A stretch of 64,000 bases of DNA from assembly GCF_019396345.1 (NCBI RefSeq), contig NZ_JAHKRM010000016.1:212976-276975 (forward strand), written 5' to 3'. Source of the stretch: Nonomuraea guangzhouensis. GTDB lineage: Bacteria > Actinomycetota > Actinomycetes > Streptosporangiales > Streptosporangiaceae. The notes below the pieces were generated by a model that ran no database searches, had not been told where the DNA came from, and saw only the letters and a list, made by a program, of their open reading frames with translations. Positions within the stretch are counted from its first letter, which is position 1, and every line of letters begins with the position of its first letter. Both the position numbers and the translations under genes were made by a program. Shown piece after piece: positions 42,437-51,423 of the stretch.

Positions 42437-43254
42437 CCAGACAGGAGGTGCTGGCCAGGCTGCGCCGTACCGTCGCGGCGGGGCGGCCGGTGATCGGCGC
42501 CGGCGCGGGCACGGGCCTGTCGGCCAAGTGCGCGGAGGCCGGCGGCGTCGATCTGATCATCATCTACAACTCCGGCCGCTACCGGATGGCCGGGCGCGGC
42601 TCGCTGGCCGGGCTGCTGCCCTACGGCGACGCGAACCAGATCGTCGTCGAGATGGCGTCCGAGGTGCTGCCCGTCGTCGCCGACACCCCGGTGCTCGCGG
42701 GCGTCTGCGGCACCGACCCGTTCCGGGTCATGCCGCGCTTCCTCGACCAGCTCGCCGCGATGGGCTTCGCGGGCGTACAGAACTTTCCCACCGTGGGCCT
42801 GTACGACGGGGTCTTCCGGCAGAACCTGGAGGAGACCGGCATGGGCTACGAGCTGGAGGTGGAGATGGTCCGGCTGGCCCACGAGCGCGACCTGGTCACC
42901 GCTCCTTACGTCTTCGACGAGGACCAGGCCCGAGCCATGGCCGGGGCCGGCGCCGACGTCCTGGTGCCGCACGTCGGGCTGACCACCAAGGGCAGCATCG
43001 GCGCGGGCACCGCCCTGACCCTGGACGAGGCCGTGACCCGGGTGCAGGCCATGCGCGACGCCGCGGCGGCCGTCCGGCCCGACATCCTCGTGCTCTGTCA
43101 CGGCGGCCCGATCGCCGAGCCCGACGACGCCGCCTATGTCCTGTCGCGCACCCAGGGCGTGGTGGGCTTCTTCGGCGCCTCGTCCGTCGAGCGGCTGCCG
43201 ACGGAACGGGCCATCACCGAGCAGGTACGAGCCTTCAAAGCACTGAACTTCTGA
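42433..43254 (+). CDS. PEP-hydrolase-like TIM-barrel protein (Tm-1 partner)
   Basis: The product is 273 residues, PF09370 type. Landmarks are GAGAGTGLSAKCAEAGGVDLI, IYNSGRYRMAGRGSLAG and TTKGSIGAGTALTLDEA. The family resembles isocitrate-lyase/PEP-mutase TIM barrels but true activity is not established. GTG at 42433 overlaps the UPF0261 stop. It is followed after 9 bp by the cupin gene. In plant Tm-1 the equivalent domain is C-terminal, so order is kept. Confidence 0.88.
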   Translation: MTRQEVLARLRRTVAAGRPVIGAGAGTGLSAKCAEAGGVDLIIIYNSGRYRMAGRGSLAGLLPYGDANQIVVEMASEVLPVVADTPVLAGVCGTDPFRVMPRFLDQLAAMGFAGVQNFPTVGLYDGVFRQNLEETGMGYELEVEMVRLAHERDLVTAPYVFDEDQARAMAGAGADVLVPHVGLTTKGSIGAGTALTLDEAVTRVQAMRDAAAAVRPDILVLCHGGPIAEPDDAAYVLSRTQGVVGFFGASSVERLPTERAITEQVRAFKALNF

Positions 43255-43263
43255 GGAGCCGCC

Positions 43264-43671
43264 ATGCACGTCAGCCCGGACACCGTGCCCACGATGGCCT
43301 TCGACTGGGGGTCCATCAAGTGGTTCGTCACCCCGTCGGCCATCGAGGGGGCGAGCAGCACACTGGGCGAGGTCATCATCAACCCCGGTCAGGGGCATGC
43401 CCGGCACAACCACCCGAACGCCGAGGAGATCATCTACGTCATCTCCGGTGAGGCGTCGCAGATGGTCGGCGACGGTGAGCCGTTCCCGATCAAGGAGGGT
43501 GACACCGTGCACATCCCGGCGGGCGCCTACCACTCGACGTTCAACTCGACCTGGCGGCCGTTGCGGCTGATCGTCACGTACACGCCCGGTGGCGAGGAGA
43601 AGGCGCTGGAGGGCGCGCCCGACCTGCATCTGCACGAGCCCGGCAGGGTGGCGGAGTGGCGTCAGGCCTGA
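43264..43671 (+). CDS. Cupin-domain protein
   Basis: The product is 135 residues. Cupin motif 1 reads GHARHNHPNAEEIIYVISGE (metal-binding His, His, Glu) and motif 2 contains IPAGAYHSTFN (His). It probably binds a divalent metal and could be an isomerase, a lyase or a sensor. The GAGGAG before the ATG at 43264 and the 9-bp gap put it in the UPF0261/TIM-barrel operon, so it likely works on the same metabolite. A strong hairpin ends the operon 18 bp downstream. Confidence 0.88.
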   Translation: MHVSPDTVPTMAFDWGSIKWFVTPSAIEGASSTLGEVIINPGQGHARHNHPNAEEIIYVISGEASQMVGDGEPFPIKEGDTVHIPAGAYHSTFNSTWRPLRLIVTYTPGGEEKALEGAPDLHLHEPGRVAEWRQA

Positions 43672-43689
43672 AGAGTCCTGGTTTGAGGT

Positions 43690-43725
43690 GATGCCCCGCG
43701 GCCGGGCGGCCGGCCGCGGGGCATC
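43690..43725. terminator. 15-bp-stem terminator hairpin
   Basis: Perfect arms GATGCCCCGCGGCCG and CGGCCGCGGGGCATC flank GGCGGC, followed by GTTCTTCT. It lies between the convergent cupin operon (stop 43671) and the CAP-domain gene (stop 43744), so it can serve both. Confidence 0.8.
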
Positions 43726-43743
43726 GTTCTTCTCGGGCGGCCG

Positions 43744-44616
43744 CTACTTGGCGGCGAAGTCCTGGGTCCAGTAGATCTGGCCCCGGGAGTTCTTGGCCGC
43801 GCCGACACCGATGAGGTTGTACTTGCAGTTCATGATGTTGGCCTTGTGGCCCGGGCTGTTCATCCAGCCGGTGACCACGGACGCCGGGGTCGGCTGGCCC
43901 ATGGCGATGTTCTCGGCCCAGCCCGTTCCGCCGGTGAAGCCCGCCGCGCGGATGCGGTCCAGGAAGCTCCGGCCGTCCTGCGAGGTGTGGTCGAAGTAGT
44001 TCTTGGCCGCCATGTCGGAGGAGTGGCCGAAGGCGGCCGTGCGCAGCTGGGCGTCATGCTTGAGCGGCTTGCAGCCGCCCTTCGCCCGCTCCGCGTTGGT
44101 CAGCCGCACGACCTCGTTCTCGTCGGCCGTGCCGACCGTGTCCGACGGCGAACTGGTGGTCGTGGGAGTGGCCGTCGGCGACGACGTGGGCGACCCCGTG
44201 GGCGACGGTGTGCCCGTCGGGGTGGGCGTAGGCGTGGTCGGCGCGCAGGACGGCAGCCGGACCGGCCGGGACTTGCCGGTGTTGCCCTGGTAGTCGGTGA
44301 CGGACGCGTAGTAGACACCGGGGGTGCACGGCAGCGCGACGGTGACCCGCGGGCTGACGCCCCTGCCCGACGCGCTCTTGACGATGCGGTCGGGGCCGGG
44401 CACCGCGCGCTTGATGCGGACGCGGACCAGGGCGCTGCCTTCGCAACCGCGCCGGGTGGCGGAAACCTGGATCTTGCCGGCGGGGGTGACCTGCGGCTTG
44501 GCCACGGTCACGCGACATTCGGTTGGCCGCGCCGCTGCGGCGTCGGCCGTGGCGATCGGCGCACCGAGGGCTGCCAAGCTCACGAGGCCCGCGAGTACCC
44601 CAAGGGGTCTACGCAT
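43744..44616 (-). CDS. Secreted CAP (SCP/PR1)-domain protein
   Basis: The product is 290 residues. The signal peptide is at 1-27, then a beta-rich N-domain with four Cys, a long Thr/Pro/Ser linker (about 128-160) and a C-terminal CAP domain: HSSDMAAKNYFDHTS, GWAENIAMG and WMNSPGHKANIMN. GGAGG precedes the ATG at 44616. CAP proteins of bacteria are wall-associated; their activity is uncertain. A second CAP gene lies 4 kb downstream. Confidence 0.9.
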   Translation of the reverse strand: MRRPLGVLAGLVSLAALGAPIATADAAAARPTECRVTVAKPQVTPAGKIQVSATRRGCEGSALVRVRIKRAVPGPDRIVKSASGRGVSPRVTVALPCTPGVYYASVTDYQGNTGKSRPVRLPSCAPTTPTPTPTGTPSPTGSPTSSPTATPTTTSSPSDTVGTADENEVVRLTNAERAKGGCKPLKHDAQLRTAAFGHSSDMAAKNYFDHTSQDGRSFLDRIRAAGFTGGTGWAENIAMGQPTPASVVTGWMNSPGHKANIMNCKYNLIGVGAAKNSRGQIYWTQDFAAK

Positions 44617-45125
44617 ATGGGTGTCCTCCGTTGGGAGTGGACGGCGGTTGGGCGTTCCGCATTCTGTCGGTGCCAGGTGCCCTCTGTCATGAAATTTCAG
44701 ACATCAATCTGTTATCTGGGTAAACCAGAGGGGATCCTGAGGCGTCAGGAACCCCTGCTGGCACAGGCCTTTCCGGCCGGAATCCGGGTCCGGAATTTTT
44801 TTCTGGAGATCAGCGACTCGATCACACTCGGTAACCGGAGGGCTCTACGCCGTGGCGTGCGGACCGGCTTGACATGGCAGCCCCCAGCCTCCGGAACAGA
44901 TCGAACTTGGGGGAGATGGCGGCGGTGTTCTCGGCCGCTAAGCCCCTGGTCACAGGGCCATCCGAGCGTGGCATGACCATTTGGCGGCGCTTGACGTGGG
45001 TAATCCGTATGGCTAACACTTGCTAGTGAAATAGGGGGCAGGTCACGTTCAGTGCGCCTCCTGTTTCGCCATGGGACGCCTTGCCGGACGGCTCCGCGCT
45101 CCTCGCATCCCCAAAGGAAGTCAGC
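44617..45125. other. 510-bp divergent intergenic region
   Basis: Between the divergent CAP gene and the ArsC-like gene. Locally less GC-rich near 44690-44720 and 44795-44805 (an A/T run), likely a promoter for the CAP gene. I looked for a cyclic-di-AMP riboswitch, often found before wall-hydrolase genes, and did not find its conserved elements. Confidence 0.4.
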
Positions 45126-45491
45126 ATGGAGATCTGGATCAACCCCGACTGCTCCAAGTGCCACTCCGCGCTGCAACTCCTGGACACCGAGAACGCCGAA
45201 TACACCATTCGCCGCTACCTCGACGACCCGCCCAACGAGCTCGAACTCCGCGAGGTGCTCACCCGGCTCCGCCTCGAGCCTTGGGACATCACCCGGTTCG
45301 GCGAGACCACCGCCGCTGACCTCGGCATCGCCGACTGGCCCCGCGACATCGCGAACCGCAATCGCTGGATCAAGGCGCTGGCCAGCCACCCGATCCTCAT
45401 CCAGCGCCCGATCATCACCGCCGGGGACGGCGCGGCCGTGGTCGGCCGTACGTCAGAGGCCGTCCGCTCCGTGCTCTCGCGCTCGTCCTAG
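45126..45491 (+). CDS. ArsC/Spx-family thioredoxin-fold protein
   Basis: The product is 121 residues. NPDCSKCHSALQLL places Cys9 and Cys12 at the start of the first helix; IANRNRWIKALASHPILIQRPII is the conserved central Arg/Pro stretch of the ArsC (arsenate reductase, glutaredoxin-dependent class) family. AAGGAAG precedes the ATG at 45126. It may reduce arsenate, but no other arsenic gene is near and relatives such as YffB have no arsenate activity, so I give no symbol. Confidence 0.85.
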   Translation: MEIWINPDCSKCHSALQLLDTENAEYTIRRYLDDPPNELELREVLTRLRLEPWDITRFGETTAADLGIADWPRDIANRNRWIKALASHPILIQRPIITAGDGAAVVGRTSEAVRSVLSRSS

Positions 45492-45643
45492 CCGCGTCGA
45501 CCCGCACCTCAGATCCGCCGGATCATCAGGGCTCCGCCTTGCCCATTGACACGCTTCGAGAACCTTTTAGTTTTTTCAGTGGGCGTGCTGACGGGGGAAG
45601 CGATCACCCTGGACCGATCCTTCAGGAACAAGAGGTCGAGCGC

Positions 45644-46783
45644 ATGGATGTCCATCCCAAGGTCGAAGAGGCAGTCGAAACGCTCAGTCTCCCCCCGATC
45701 GCCCGGCGGCGCCTGCTGTCCGGTGCCGGTCTGGCCAGCGCATCGGCCGCGGCGGCCGCGCTGCTGGCGGCGTGCACCTCCAGCCAGGACAAACCCGCCG
45801 CGTCCGGCGGCGCGGGCGCTCCCGGCGACTTCCCGGCCACGCCCAAGTGGAAGTTCGTGCTCGTCTGCCATGTCACCACGAACCCGTTCTTCACCCCCAC
45901 CCAGTACGGGGCGCAGGACGCGTGCGCGCTGCTCGGCACGGACTTCCAGTGGACGGGCTCGAAGGACTCGATCGTGGCCGAGATGGTCAACGCGTGCAAC
46001 ACCGCGATCTCCGCCAAGGCCGACGGGCTCGCGGTGGCCGTGGTGGACAAGGCCGCGTTCCGCGAACCGGTCGGCAAGGCGCTCGACGCGGGCATCCCCG
46101 TCGTGTCCTACAACGCCGACGGCGCCCGCGAGGACAAGGGCACCGCGCGGCTGGCCTACATCGGCCAGGGGCTCTACGAGTCCGGATACGCCCTCGGCCA
46201 GCGCGCCCTCCAGCAGGTGGACTCCGGCGAGGTCGTCGGCTTCATCGCCACCCCCGGCGCCCTCAACATCCAGCCGCGGATCGACGGCGCCCAGCAGGCG
46301 TTCAAGGACTCCGGCAAACCCATCAAGTTCACCCCGGTCGGCACGAACGCCGACATCACCAAGGGCTTATCGATCATCGACGCCTATGCGCGGGGCCACC
46401 CGAACCTGGCCGGGATGCTCGCCGTCGACGCCGGATCCACCCAGTCGATCGGGCAGACGGTCAAGAAGTACGGCATGCGGAGCAAGGGGCTCAAGGTCGC
46501 CGGCGGCTTCGACCTCGTACCCGAGACCCTGACGGCGATCAAGAACGGCGACCTCGACTACACCATCGACCAGCAGCCCTACCTGCAGGGCTTCCTGCCG
46601 GTGCTCTACCTGTACCTCTACAAGCTGTCCGGCGGGCTGCTCTTCCCCTCCGAGACCAACACCGGCCTGCTCTTCGTGACGAAGGACAACGTCGGCCCCT
46701 ACCAGACGACCAAGACCCGCTTCGAGGGCTCCGACACCGCGCAGAAGCTCGTGCCACGCTCCGGTGCCATCGCTCATGCGTAG
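45644..46783 (+). CDS. Sugar ABC importer substrate-binding lipoprotein (CUT2)
   Basis: The product is 379 residues. The N-terminus has a twin-arginine-like ARRRLLSGAGLAS and lipobox LAAC at Cys44, so it may be a Tat-exported lipoprotein. The body is a periplasmic-binding-protein type I fold (VCHVTTNPFFTPTQYGAQDA). The ATG at 45644 follows AGAGG; an earlier start at 45539 would add 35 unlikely residues. First gene of a binding protein-permease-ATPase operon. Confidence 0.88.
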   Translation: MDVHPKVEEAVETLSLPPIARRRLLSGAGLASASAAAAALLAACTSSQDKPAASGGAGAPGDFPATPKWKFVLVCHVTTNPFFTPTQYGAQDACALLGTDFQWTGSKDSIVAEMVNACNTAISAKADGLAVAVVDKAAFREPVGKALDAGIPVVSYNADGAREDKGTARLAYIGQGLYESGYALGQRALQQVDSGEVVGFIATPGALNIQPRIDGAQQAFKDSGKPIKFTPVGTNADITKGLSIIDAYARGHPNLAGMLAVDAGSTQSIGQTVKKYGMRSKGLKVAGGFDLVPETLTAIKNGDLDYTIDQQPYLQGFLPVLYLYLYKLSGGLLFPSETNTGLLFVTKDNVGPYQTTKTRFEGSDTAQKLVPRSGAIAHA

Positions 46784-47744
46784 GATCCGCGAGGAGTTCC
46801 TGCGGCACCGGGAAGCCAGCGTGCTCGTGGTCGCGATCGGCCTGGGCCTGTACTTCGTGTCGGTGACGGACGTCTTCGTGTCCTACGACAACCTGGTCAA
46901 CATCTCCCAGGCCACCGCCCCCGCGGCGATCGTGGCGTGCGGCACGGTCCTGCTGCTGGTCAGCGGTGAGATCGACCTGTCGGTGGGCGTGGTGGCGGCG
47001 CTGGCGCCGTTCATGATGCACTACGCCATCGACTTCTGGGAAGTGCCCGCGATCCCGGCGATCCTGCTGGCGCTGCTGACGGGGACGGTGATCGGGCTCG
47101 GGAACGGGTTCGTCACCGTCGTGCTGCGGGTCCCGTCGTTCGTGACCACGCTGGGCACCTTCTACGCGGTGACCGGCGTGGTGCTCACCACCTCGCACGC
47201 CTATCCGGCCGAGATCCCCGCCGTCGTGGACGGGACGATCGGCGAGTGGCTCGGGGCGGCGAACTGGGCGCATCTCGGCTGGACCCTGGCCATCGTGACC
47301 GTGCTGCACATCCTGCTGACCAGGACCCGGTGGGGGTTGCACACGATCGCGGTCGGCGGCAACCCGCTGGGCGCCTCGGAGGCGGGCGTACGGACCGGCC
47401 GCATCAAGATAGGAAATTTCATGATCGGCGGGACTCTGGGGGCGTTCGCCGGGCTGATCGAGGCGTTCCGCATCCACACCATCGACCCGAACATCGGCGG
47501 TGGCACCGGCCTGATGTTCACCGCGGTCTCGGCGGCGGTGATCGGCGGCACGGCGCTCGCGGGCGGCTCCGGGACCATCATCGGCTGCGCGCTCGGGGCG
47601 CTGGTGCTGGCCGTACTCCAGAACGGGATGAACCTCATCGGCATCTCCGCCAACCCGTACTTCCTCATCCTGGGCGCCGCGATCCTGCTGTCCATGATCG
47701 CGAATGTCTCCCTGACCCGGCTGCGAAGGGCGGGACGGACATGA
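46776..47744 (+). CDS. Sugar ABC importer permease (CUT2, FrcC-like)
   Basis: The product is 322 residues with about eight to ten membrane helices. CUT2 permease landmarks: VSGEIDLSVG near residue 65 and AVSAAVIGGTALAGGSGTIIG in the C-terminal half. The ATG at 46776 overlaps the binding-protein stop; a GTG at 46764 is an alternative. It overlaps the ATPase gene by 4 bp (ATGA). Confidence 0.9.
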   Translation: MRRIREEFLRHREASVLVVAIGLGLYFVSVTDVFVSYDNLVNISQATAPAAIVACGTVLLLVSGEIDLSVGVVAALAPFMMHYAIDFWEVPAIPAILLALLTGTVIGLGNGFVTVVLRVPSFVTTLGTFYAVTGVVLTTSHAYPAEIPAVVDGTIGEWLGAANWAHLGWTLAIVTVLHILLTRTRWGLHTIAVGGNPLGASEAGVRTGRIKIGNFMIGGTLGAFAGLIEAFRIHTIDPNIGGGTGLMFTAVSAAVIGGTALAGGSGTIIGCALGALVLAVLQNGMNLIGISANPYFLILGAAILLSMIANVSLTRLRRAGRT

Positions 47745-48490
47745 CCGCGATCCTGCGTACCGAGGCCCTGTCCAAGCGGTTCGGGGCGGTCACCGCGCTG
47801 CGGGAGGTCAGCCTGACCCTGGAGCGGGGAGAGGTGCTGGGGCTCATCGGCGACAACGGCGCGGGCAAGTCCACGCTGGTCAAGCTCCTGTGCGGGTTTC
47901 ACCAGCCCGACTCGGGCCGCATCCTGCTCGACGGCGAGGAGGTCGCGCTGAAGTCCGTACGGCAGGCGCGATCGCTGGGCATCGACATCGTCTACCAGGA
48001 CCTCGCCCTGATCAACGAGCTCAGCGTCTACCACAACATGTTCCTCGGCCGGGAGCACGTCGGCTTCGGGCGGCTGCTGAGCAACCGGCGCATGCGCGGG
48101 CTCGCCGCCGAGCACCTGGAGGCCATGGGGGTCCGCATCCCCTCGGTCGACGTCGAGGTGGCCAAGCTCTCCGGCGGGCAGCGGCAGGCGATCGCCGTGG
48201 CCCGTTCGGTGTACTCGCGATCGAGGATCCTGCTGCTCGACGAGCCGCTGGCCGCCATGGGCGCCAAGGAGGGGGCGCTGATCCTCGACCTGGTCAGTGA
48301 CCTCAAGGCCCGCGGCGAGGTGTCCATCGTGATCATCGCGCACAACTACGCCCAGATCCTGGAGGTCTGTGACCGGGTCAACCTGCTCCAGCACGGCACG
48401 ATCACCTTCGACAAGCCCACGGCGCAGACCTCGCTCCAGGAGCTGACGGACCTGGTGGTGGAGGAGTATCGCCGGGCCCGCCGCCCCTGA
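47741..48490 (+). CDS. Sugar ABC importer ATPase, single-domain (FrcA-like)
   Basis: The product is 249 residues. Walker A is GDNGAGKST, the signature LSGGQRQAIAVARS and Walker B ILLLDEPLAAMG. Most CUT2 importers have a 500-residue ATPase with two tandem domains; this is only one domain, as in the fructose importer FrcA. Two copies should dimerise. The ATG at 47741 overlaps the permease stop. The gene ends the operon and is convergent with a CAP gene 3 bp away. Confidence 0.92.
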   Translation: MTAILRTEALSKRFGAVTALREVSLTLERGEVLGLIGDNGAGKSTLVKLLCGFHQPDSGRILLDGEEVALKSVRQARSLGIDIVYQDLALINELSVYHNMFLGREHVGFGRLLSNRRMRGLAAEHLEAMGVRIPSVDVEVAKLSGGQRQAIAVARSVYSRSRILLLDEPLAAMGAKEGALILDLVSDLKARGEVSIVIIAHNYAQILEVCDRVNLLQHGTITFDKPTAQTSLQELTDLVVEEYRRARRP

Positions 48491-48493
48491 CCG

Positions 48494-49141
48494 TCACCGG
48501 CAGAAGCCGAACACCTCCGTCGTCACCAGGGTGACGTTGGAGGTGACACCCGGGCGCGCGCTCCCGTTGCGTACCGAGATGCCGGTCTGCTTCATCTGCG
48601 GGTTGAGGATGTTCTGCCGGTGGGAGGCGCTGCCCATCCACCAGCGCACCGCCGCCCGAGGCGTCGCGTACGAGGTGCCCCAGCCGGCGTAGACGTTCTC
48701 CAGCGCCTGCCACGTGCCCGAGGGGCAGTAGCCCGCCGCGCGTATCCTGCTGCCCACGGTGGACCCGGTGACCGGGTTGACGTGCCAGTTGGCGCCGTCC
48801 ACCCACCACTTCTGCTGGATGGCCGCCTTCACGTGACCGTCAGCCGCGTTGAACAGCCGCAGGCTGTCCTCCACCGGGGCGAGCCCGGCCTTCGCCCGCT
48901 CGGCGTTCACCAGGCAGCGGATGCTGCCCGAGGCGAACCCCTCGTTGAGCGCGACCGCGGCCTTGATCCGGCTGTCATTCCAGTCCGGATACTGCTGCCG
49001 GTACCACTGGGGCGTCCGGACGGTGTCGTCGGCGCCGCTGCACGCCGCCGCCACCGACGCGGGTGCCGGGGCCGTGACCAACAGGCCCAGCGCCAGTAGT
49101 GACGACGCGGCCGCCGCGGCGGCGAGCCTCTGCATGCCCAT
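48494..49141 (-). CDS. Secreted CAP-domain protein
   Basis: The product is 215 residues. A signal peptide (about 1-32) precedes a CAP domain with NAERAKAGLAPVEDSLRLFNAADGH, ALENVYAGWG and WWMGSASHRQNILN. The CAP2 motif is weaker than in the neighbour at 43744. GAGGAG lies upstream of the ATG at 49141; a second ATG two codons later is possible. It starts divergent from nothing close; the CPBP protease gene lies upstream on the same strand. Confidence 0.85.
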   Translation of the reverse strand: MGMQRLAAAAAASSLLALGLLVTAPAPASVAAACSGADDTVRTPQWYRQQYPDWNDSRIKAAVALNEGFASGSIRCLVNAERAKAGLAPVEDSLRLFNAADGHVKAAIQQKWWVDGANWHVNPVTGSTVGSRIRAAGYCPSGTWQALENVYAGWGTSYATPRAAVRWWMGSASHRQNILNPQMKQTGISVRNGSARPGVTSNVTLVTTEVFGFCR

Positions 49142-49222
49142 GGTCGTTTCTCCTCATGTCGGGATTTCTCGTCAGTCCCGACTGTGCGATCCGTGGGCAC
49201 GGAGCACATGAGTAAGACCTAC

Positions 49223-50005
49223 TCAGGGCAGCCAGCTCACCCGGCCGTGCAGGGCGGCGTAGCCGGCGAAGGCGACGGCGTCGATGAGCGTGTGCGCGAT
49301 GATGAGCGGCATGGCCCGGCCCCAGCGCTGGTACAGGCGGCCGAACACCAGCCCCATCACCACATTGCCGACGAAACCGCCGAACCCCTGATAGAGGTGG
49401 TACGACCCGCGCAGCAGCGCCGCCACCACCACGGAGCGCCAGGGCGCCCATCCCGCCTGCTCCAGCCGGCGCAGCAGGTAGCCGCTGACGAGCACCTCTT
49501 CGAGCACGCCGTTCTGCGCGGCGGCCAGCAGCAGGACCGGGATCCGCCACCACACGTCGGGCAGCGCGCCGGCCACGACGTTGAGGTTGATCCCGGCGGC
49601 GTACACGGCCAGGTAGAAGGCCAGCCCCGTCCCGCCGATCGCAGCCGCGAGCAGGGCGCCGCGCACCAGGTCGCGCCGTGGTTCGCGGAGATCGACGCCG
49701 ATGGTCCGCATCGACTCGCCGGAGCGTACCAGCAGGTAGGCGACGAGCCCGACCGGGGCCACGGAGATTGCGATGTCGACGAGCTGCAACGCCAGGTCCA
49801 GCCAGGGCCGGTCGGGAGCCAGTGAACGGACGAGTACGGCCTGCTGCCCCTTCAGCTGCTCTGGCGCCGTGAGCGCGCCGATCAGCCGGACGAGCGCCAC
49901 GAGGCCGCTGGCCCCCAGCGAAACGGAGAACACCACGAGGATCTCGGCCCGGATCAGCCTCGGTCCGAGGGTCAGGGGCGGCGCGGCGGGGGACTGCGTG
50001 GTCAT
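49223..50005 (-). CDS. CPBP-family intramembrane metalloprotease
   Basis: The product is 260 residues with about eight membrane helices. Catalytic motifs: EEVLVSGYLLRRL (EE pair; the usual EExxxRG Arg is Ser), a second His in GSYHLYQGF and HTLIDA near the C-terminus. CPBP (Abi/CAAX-like) proteases cut membrane substrates or modify peptides. The ATG at 50005 begins MTTQSPAAPPL; a longer reading to 50152 is unlikely. It lies divergent from the second sugar importer. Confidence 0.88.
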   Translation of the reverse strand: MTTQSPAAPPLTLGPRLIRAEILVVFSVSLGASGLVALVRLIGALTAPEQLKGQQAVLVRSLAPDRPWLDLALQLVDIAISVAPVGLVAYLLVRSGESMRTIGVDLREPRRDLVRGALLAAAIGGTGLAFYLAVYAAGINLNVVAGALPDVWWRIPVLLLAAAQNGVLEEVLVSGYLLRRLEQAGWAPWRSVVVAALLRGSYHLYQGFGGFVGNVVMGLVFGRLYQRWGRAMPLIIAHTLIDAVAFAGYAALHGRVSWLP

Positions 50006-50195
50006 GGCCGCAGAGTAGCCGGAAGCCGGTAAAAGGAGCCTCAGCGCGAGCGACTTTCCGGGGGACGTGCCCGCCGGTGACCTCCAGGCGGGAGCTCGCC
50101 GGATCGACCGGTCGCCGGCGGAAGGTAGCCTCGCACCGCAGGCCCAGGCCACTTGAACTGTGAAGCTTGTGTTACGTCTACGTTATCCCCTTCGC

Positions 50196-50222
50196 TTGAC
50201 ACCGGAAATGTTAGCGATAACA
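50196..50222 (+). promoter_or_regulatory. Promoter with LacI-type operator before the ChvE-like importer
   Basis: TTGACA (50196-50201) is a -35-like box. TGTTAGCGATAACA (50209-50222) has 5-bp perfect arms and a central CG, the usual LacI-family operator shape, and covers the expected -10 area. Repression by a LacI-type sugar regulator is expected; none is encoded in the window. Confidence 0.6.
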
Positions 50223-50282
50223 CTCGCGGGATCGGCTGTCTCCCACGACGCGCGGGCAGCCCCCATTTCCGCAAGGAGAAAT

Positions 50283-51419
50283 ATGAGATTTCCACGATTC
50301 GCGGCCGTGGTCTCCGTCCTGGCGCTAGCCACGGTCGCGACCGCATGTGGCTCGGCCGAGAAGACGGTCGACCAGCAGGCGGCCGCCAGCGCCTCCGCGG
50401 GCAGTGCCGGTGCGCTGGTGGGCGTCACCATGCCGACCAAGTCATCGGAGCGTTGGATCCACGACGGCGACAACGTCAAGGCCGGGCTGGAGAAGCTCGG
50501 ATACAAGGTGGACCTGCAGTACGCGGAGAACGACATCCCGACCCAGGTCAACCAGATCGAGAACCAGATCACCAAGGGCGCCAAGCTCCTGATCATCGCC
50601 TCGATCGACGGCACGGCCATCACCACGCAGCTCCAAGAGGCCGCTGACAAGAAGATCCCGGTCGTCGCCTACGACCGGCTGATCCGCAACAGCCCGAACG
50701 TCGACTACTACGCCACCTTCGACAACTTCAAGGTCGGCGTGCAGCAGGCCACGTCGCTGCTGGTCGGACTGAAGCTGCTGAACGCCGACGGCTCCGCGGG
50801 CAGCGCCAAGGGCCCGTTCAACGTCGAACTGTTCGCCGGTTCGCCCGACGACAACAACGCGACGTTCTTCTTCAACGGCGCCATGTCGGTGCTCAAGCCG
50901 TTCATCGACAAGGGCACGCTCGTCGTCAAGAGCGGCCAGACGGACTTCAAGACGGTCGCCATCCTGCGCTGGGACCCGGCCACCGCGCAGAAGCGCATGG
51001 AAGACCTGCTGACCAAGACCTACAGCGGCGGCACCAAGGTCGACGGCGTCCTGTCGCCCTACGACGGCCTGTCGATCGGCATCCTGTCCGCGCTCAAGAG
51101 CAACGGCTACGGGACCTCCGGCCAGCCGTACCCGACCGTGACCGGCCAGGACGCCGAGCTGGCGTCGGTGAAGTCGATCATCGCGGGTGAGCAGTACTCC
51201 ACCATCTACAAGGACACCCGGCAGCTGGCCGACGTGACCATCAAGATCGCCGACACCGTCCTCAAGGGTGGCAAGCCCGAGGTCAACAACACCAAGGACT
51301 ACGACAACGGCAACAAGGTCGTGCCGTCGTACCTGCTCCAGCCGCTGATCGTCGACAAGACGAACTACGAGAAGGAACTCGTGGACACCGGCTACTACAC
51401 CAAGTCCCAGCTGGGCTGA
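50283..51419 (+). CDS. Multiple-monosaccharide ABC importer binding protein (ChvE-like)
   Basis: The product is 378 residues. The signal peptide ends in lipobox ATAC (Cys22); the mature part (LVGVTMPTKSSERWIHDGDNVKAGLEKLGY) is typical of ChvE-type pentose/hexose-binding proteins. AAGGAG lies five bases before the ATG at 50283, so a longer reading from 50160 is rejected. First gene of the three-gene importer; the ATPase follows after 4 bp. Confidence 0.92.
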   Translation: MRFPRFAAVVSVLALATVATACGSAEKTVDQQAAASASAGSAGALVGVTMPTKSSERWIHDGDNVKAGLEKLGYKVDLQYAENDIPTQVNQIENQITKGAKLLIIASIDGTAITTQLQEAADKKIPVVAYDRLIRNSPNVDYYATFDNFKVGVQQATSLLVGLKLLNADGSAGSAKGPFNVELFAGSPDDNNATFFFNGAMSVLKPFIDKGTLVVKSGQTDFKTVAILRWDPATAQKRMEDLLTKTYSGGTKVDGVLSPYDGLSIGILSALKSNGYGTSGQPYPTVTGQDAELASVKSIIAGEQYSTIYKDTRQLADVTIKIADTVLKGGKPEVNNTKDYDNGNKVVPSYLLQPLIVDKTNYEKELVDTGYYTKSQLG

Positions 51420-51423
51420 CGAC

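Noticed and set aside
44617..45125. Possible cyclic-di-AMP (ydaO) riboswitch before the CAP gene
   Set aside because: I could not find the conserved core elements on the minus strand; only a promoter-like AT-richer area is present.
45126..45491. Arsenate reductase gene symbol arsC
   Set aside because: Family match is good, but no arsenic genes are nearby and related Spx/YffB proteins lack that activity, so the symbol was withheld.
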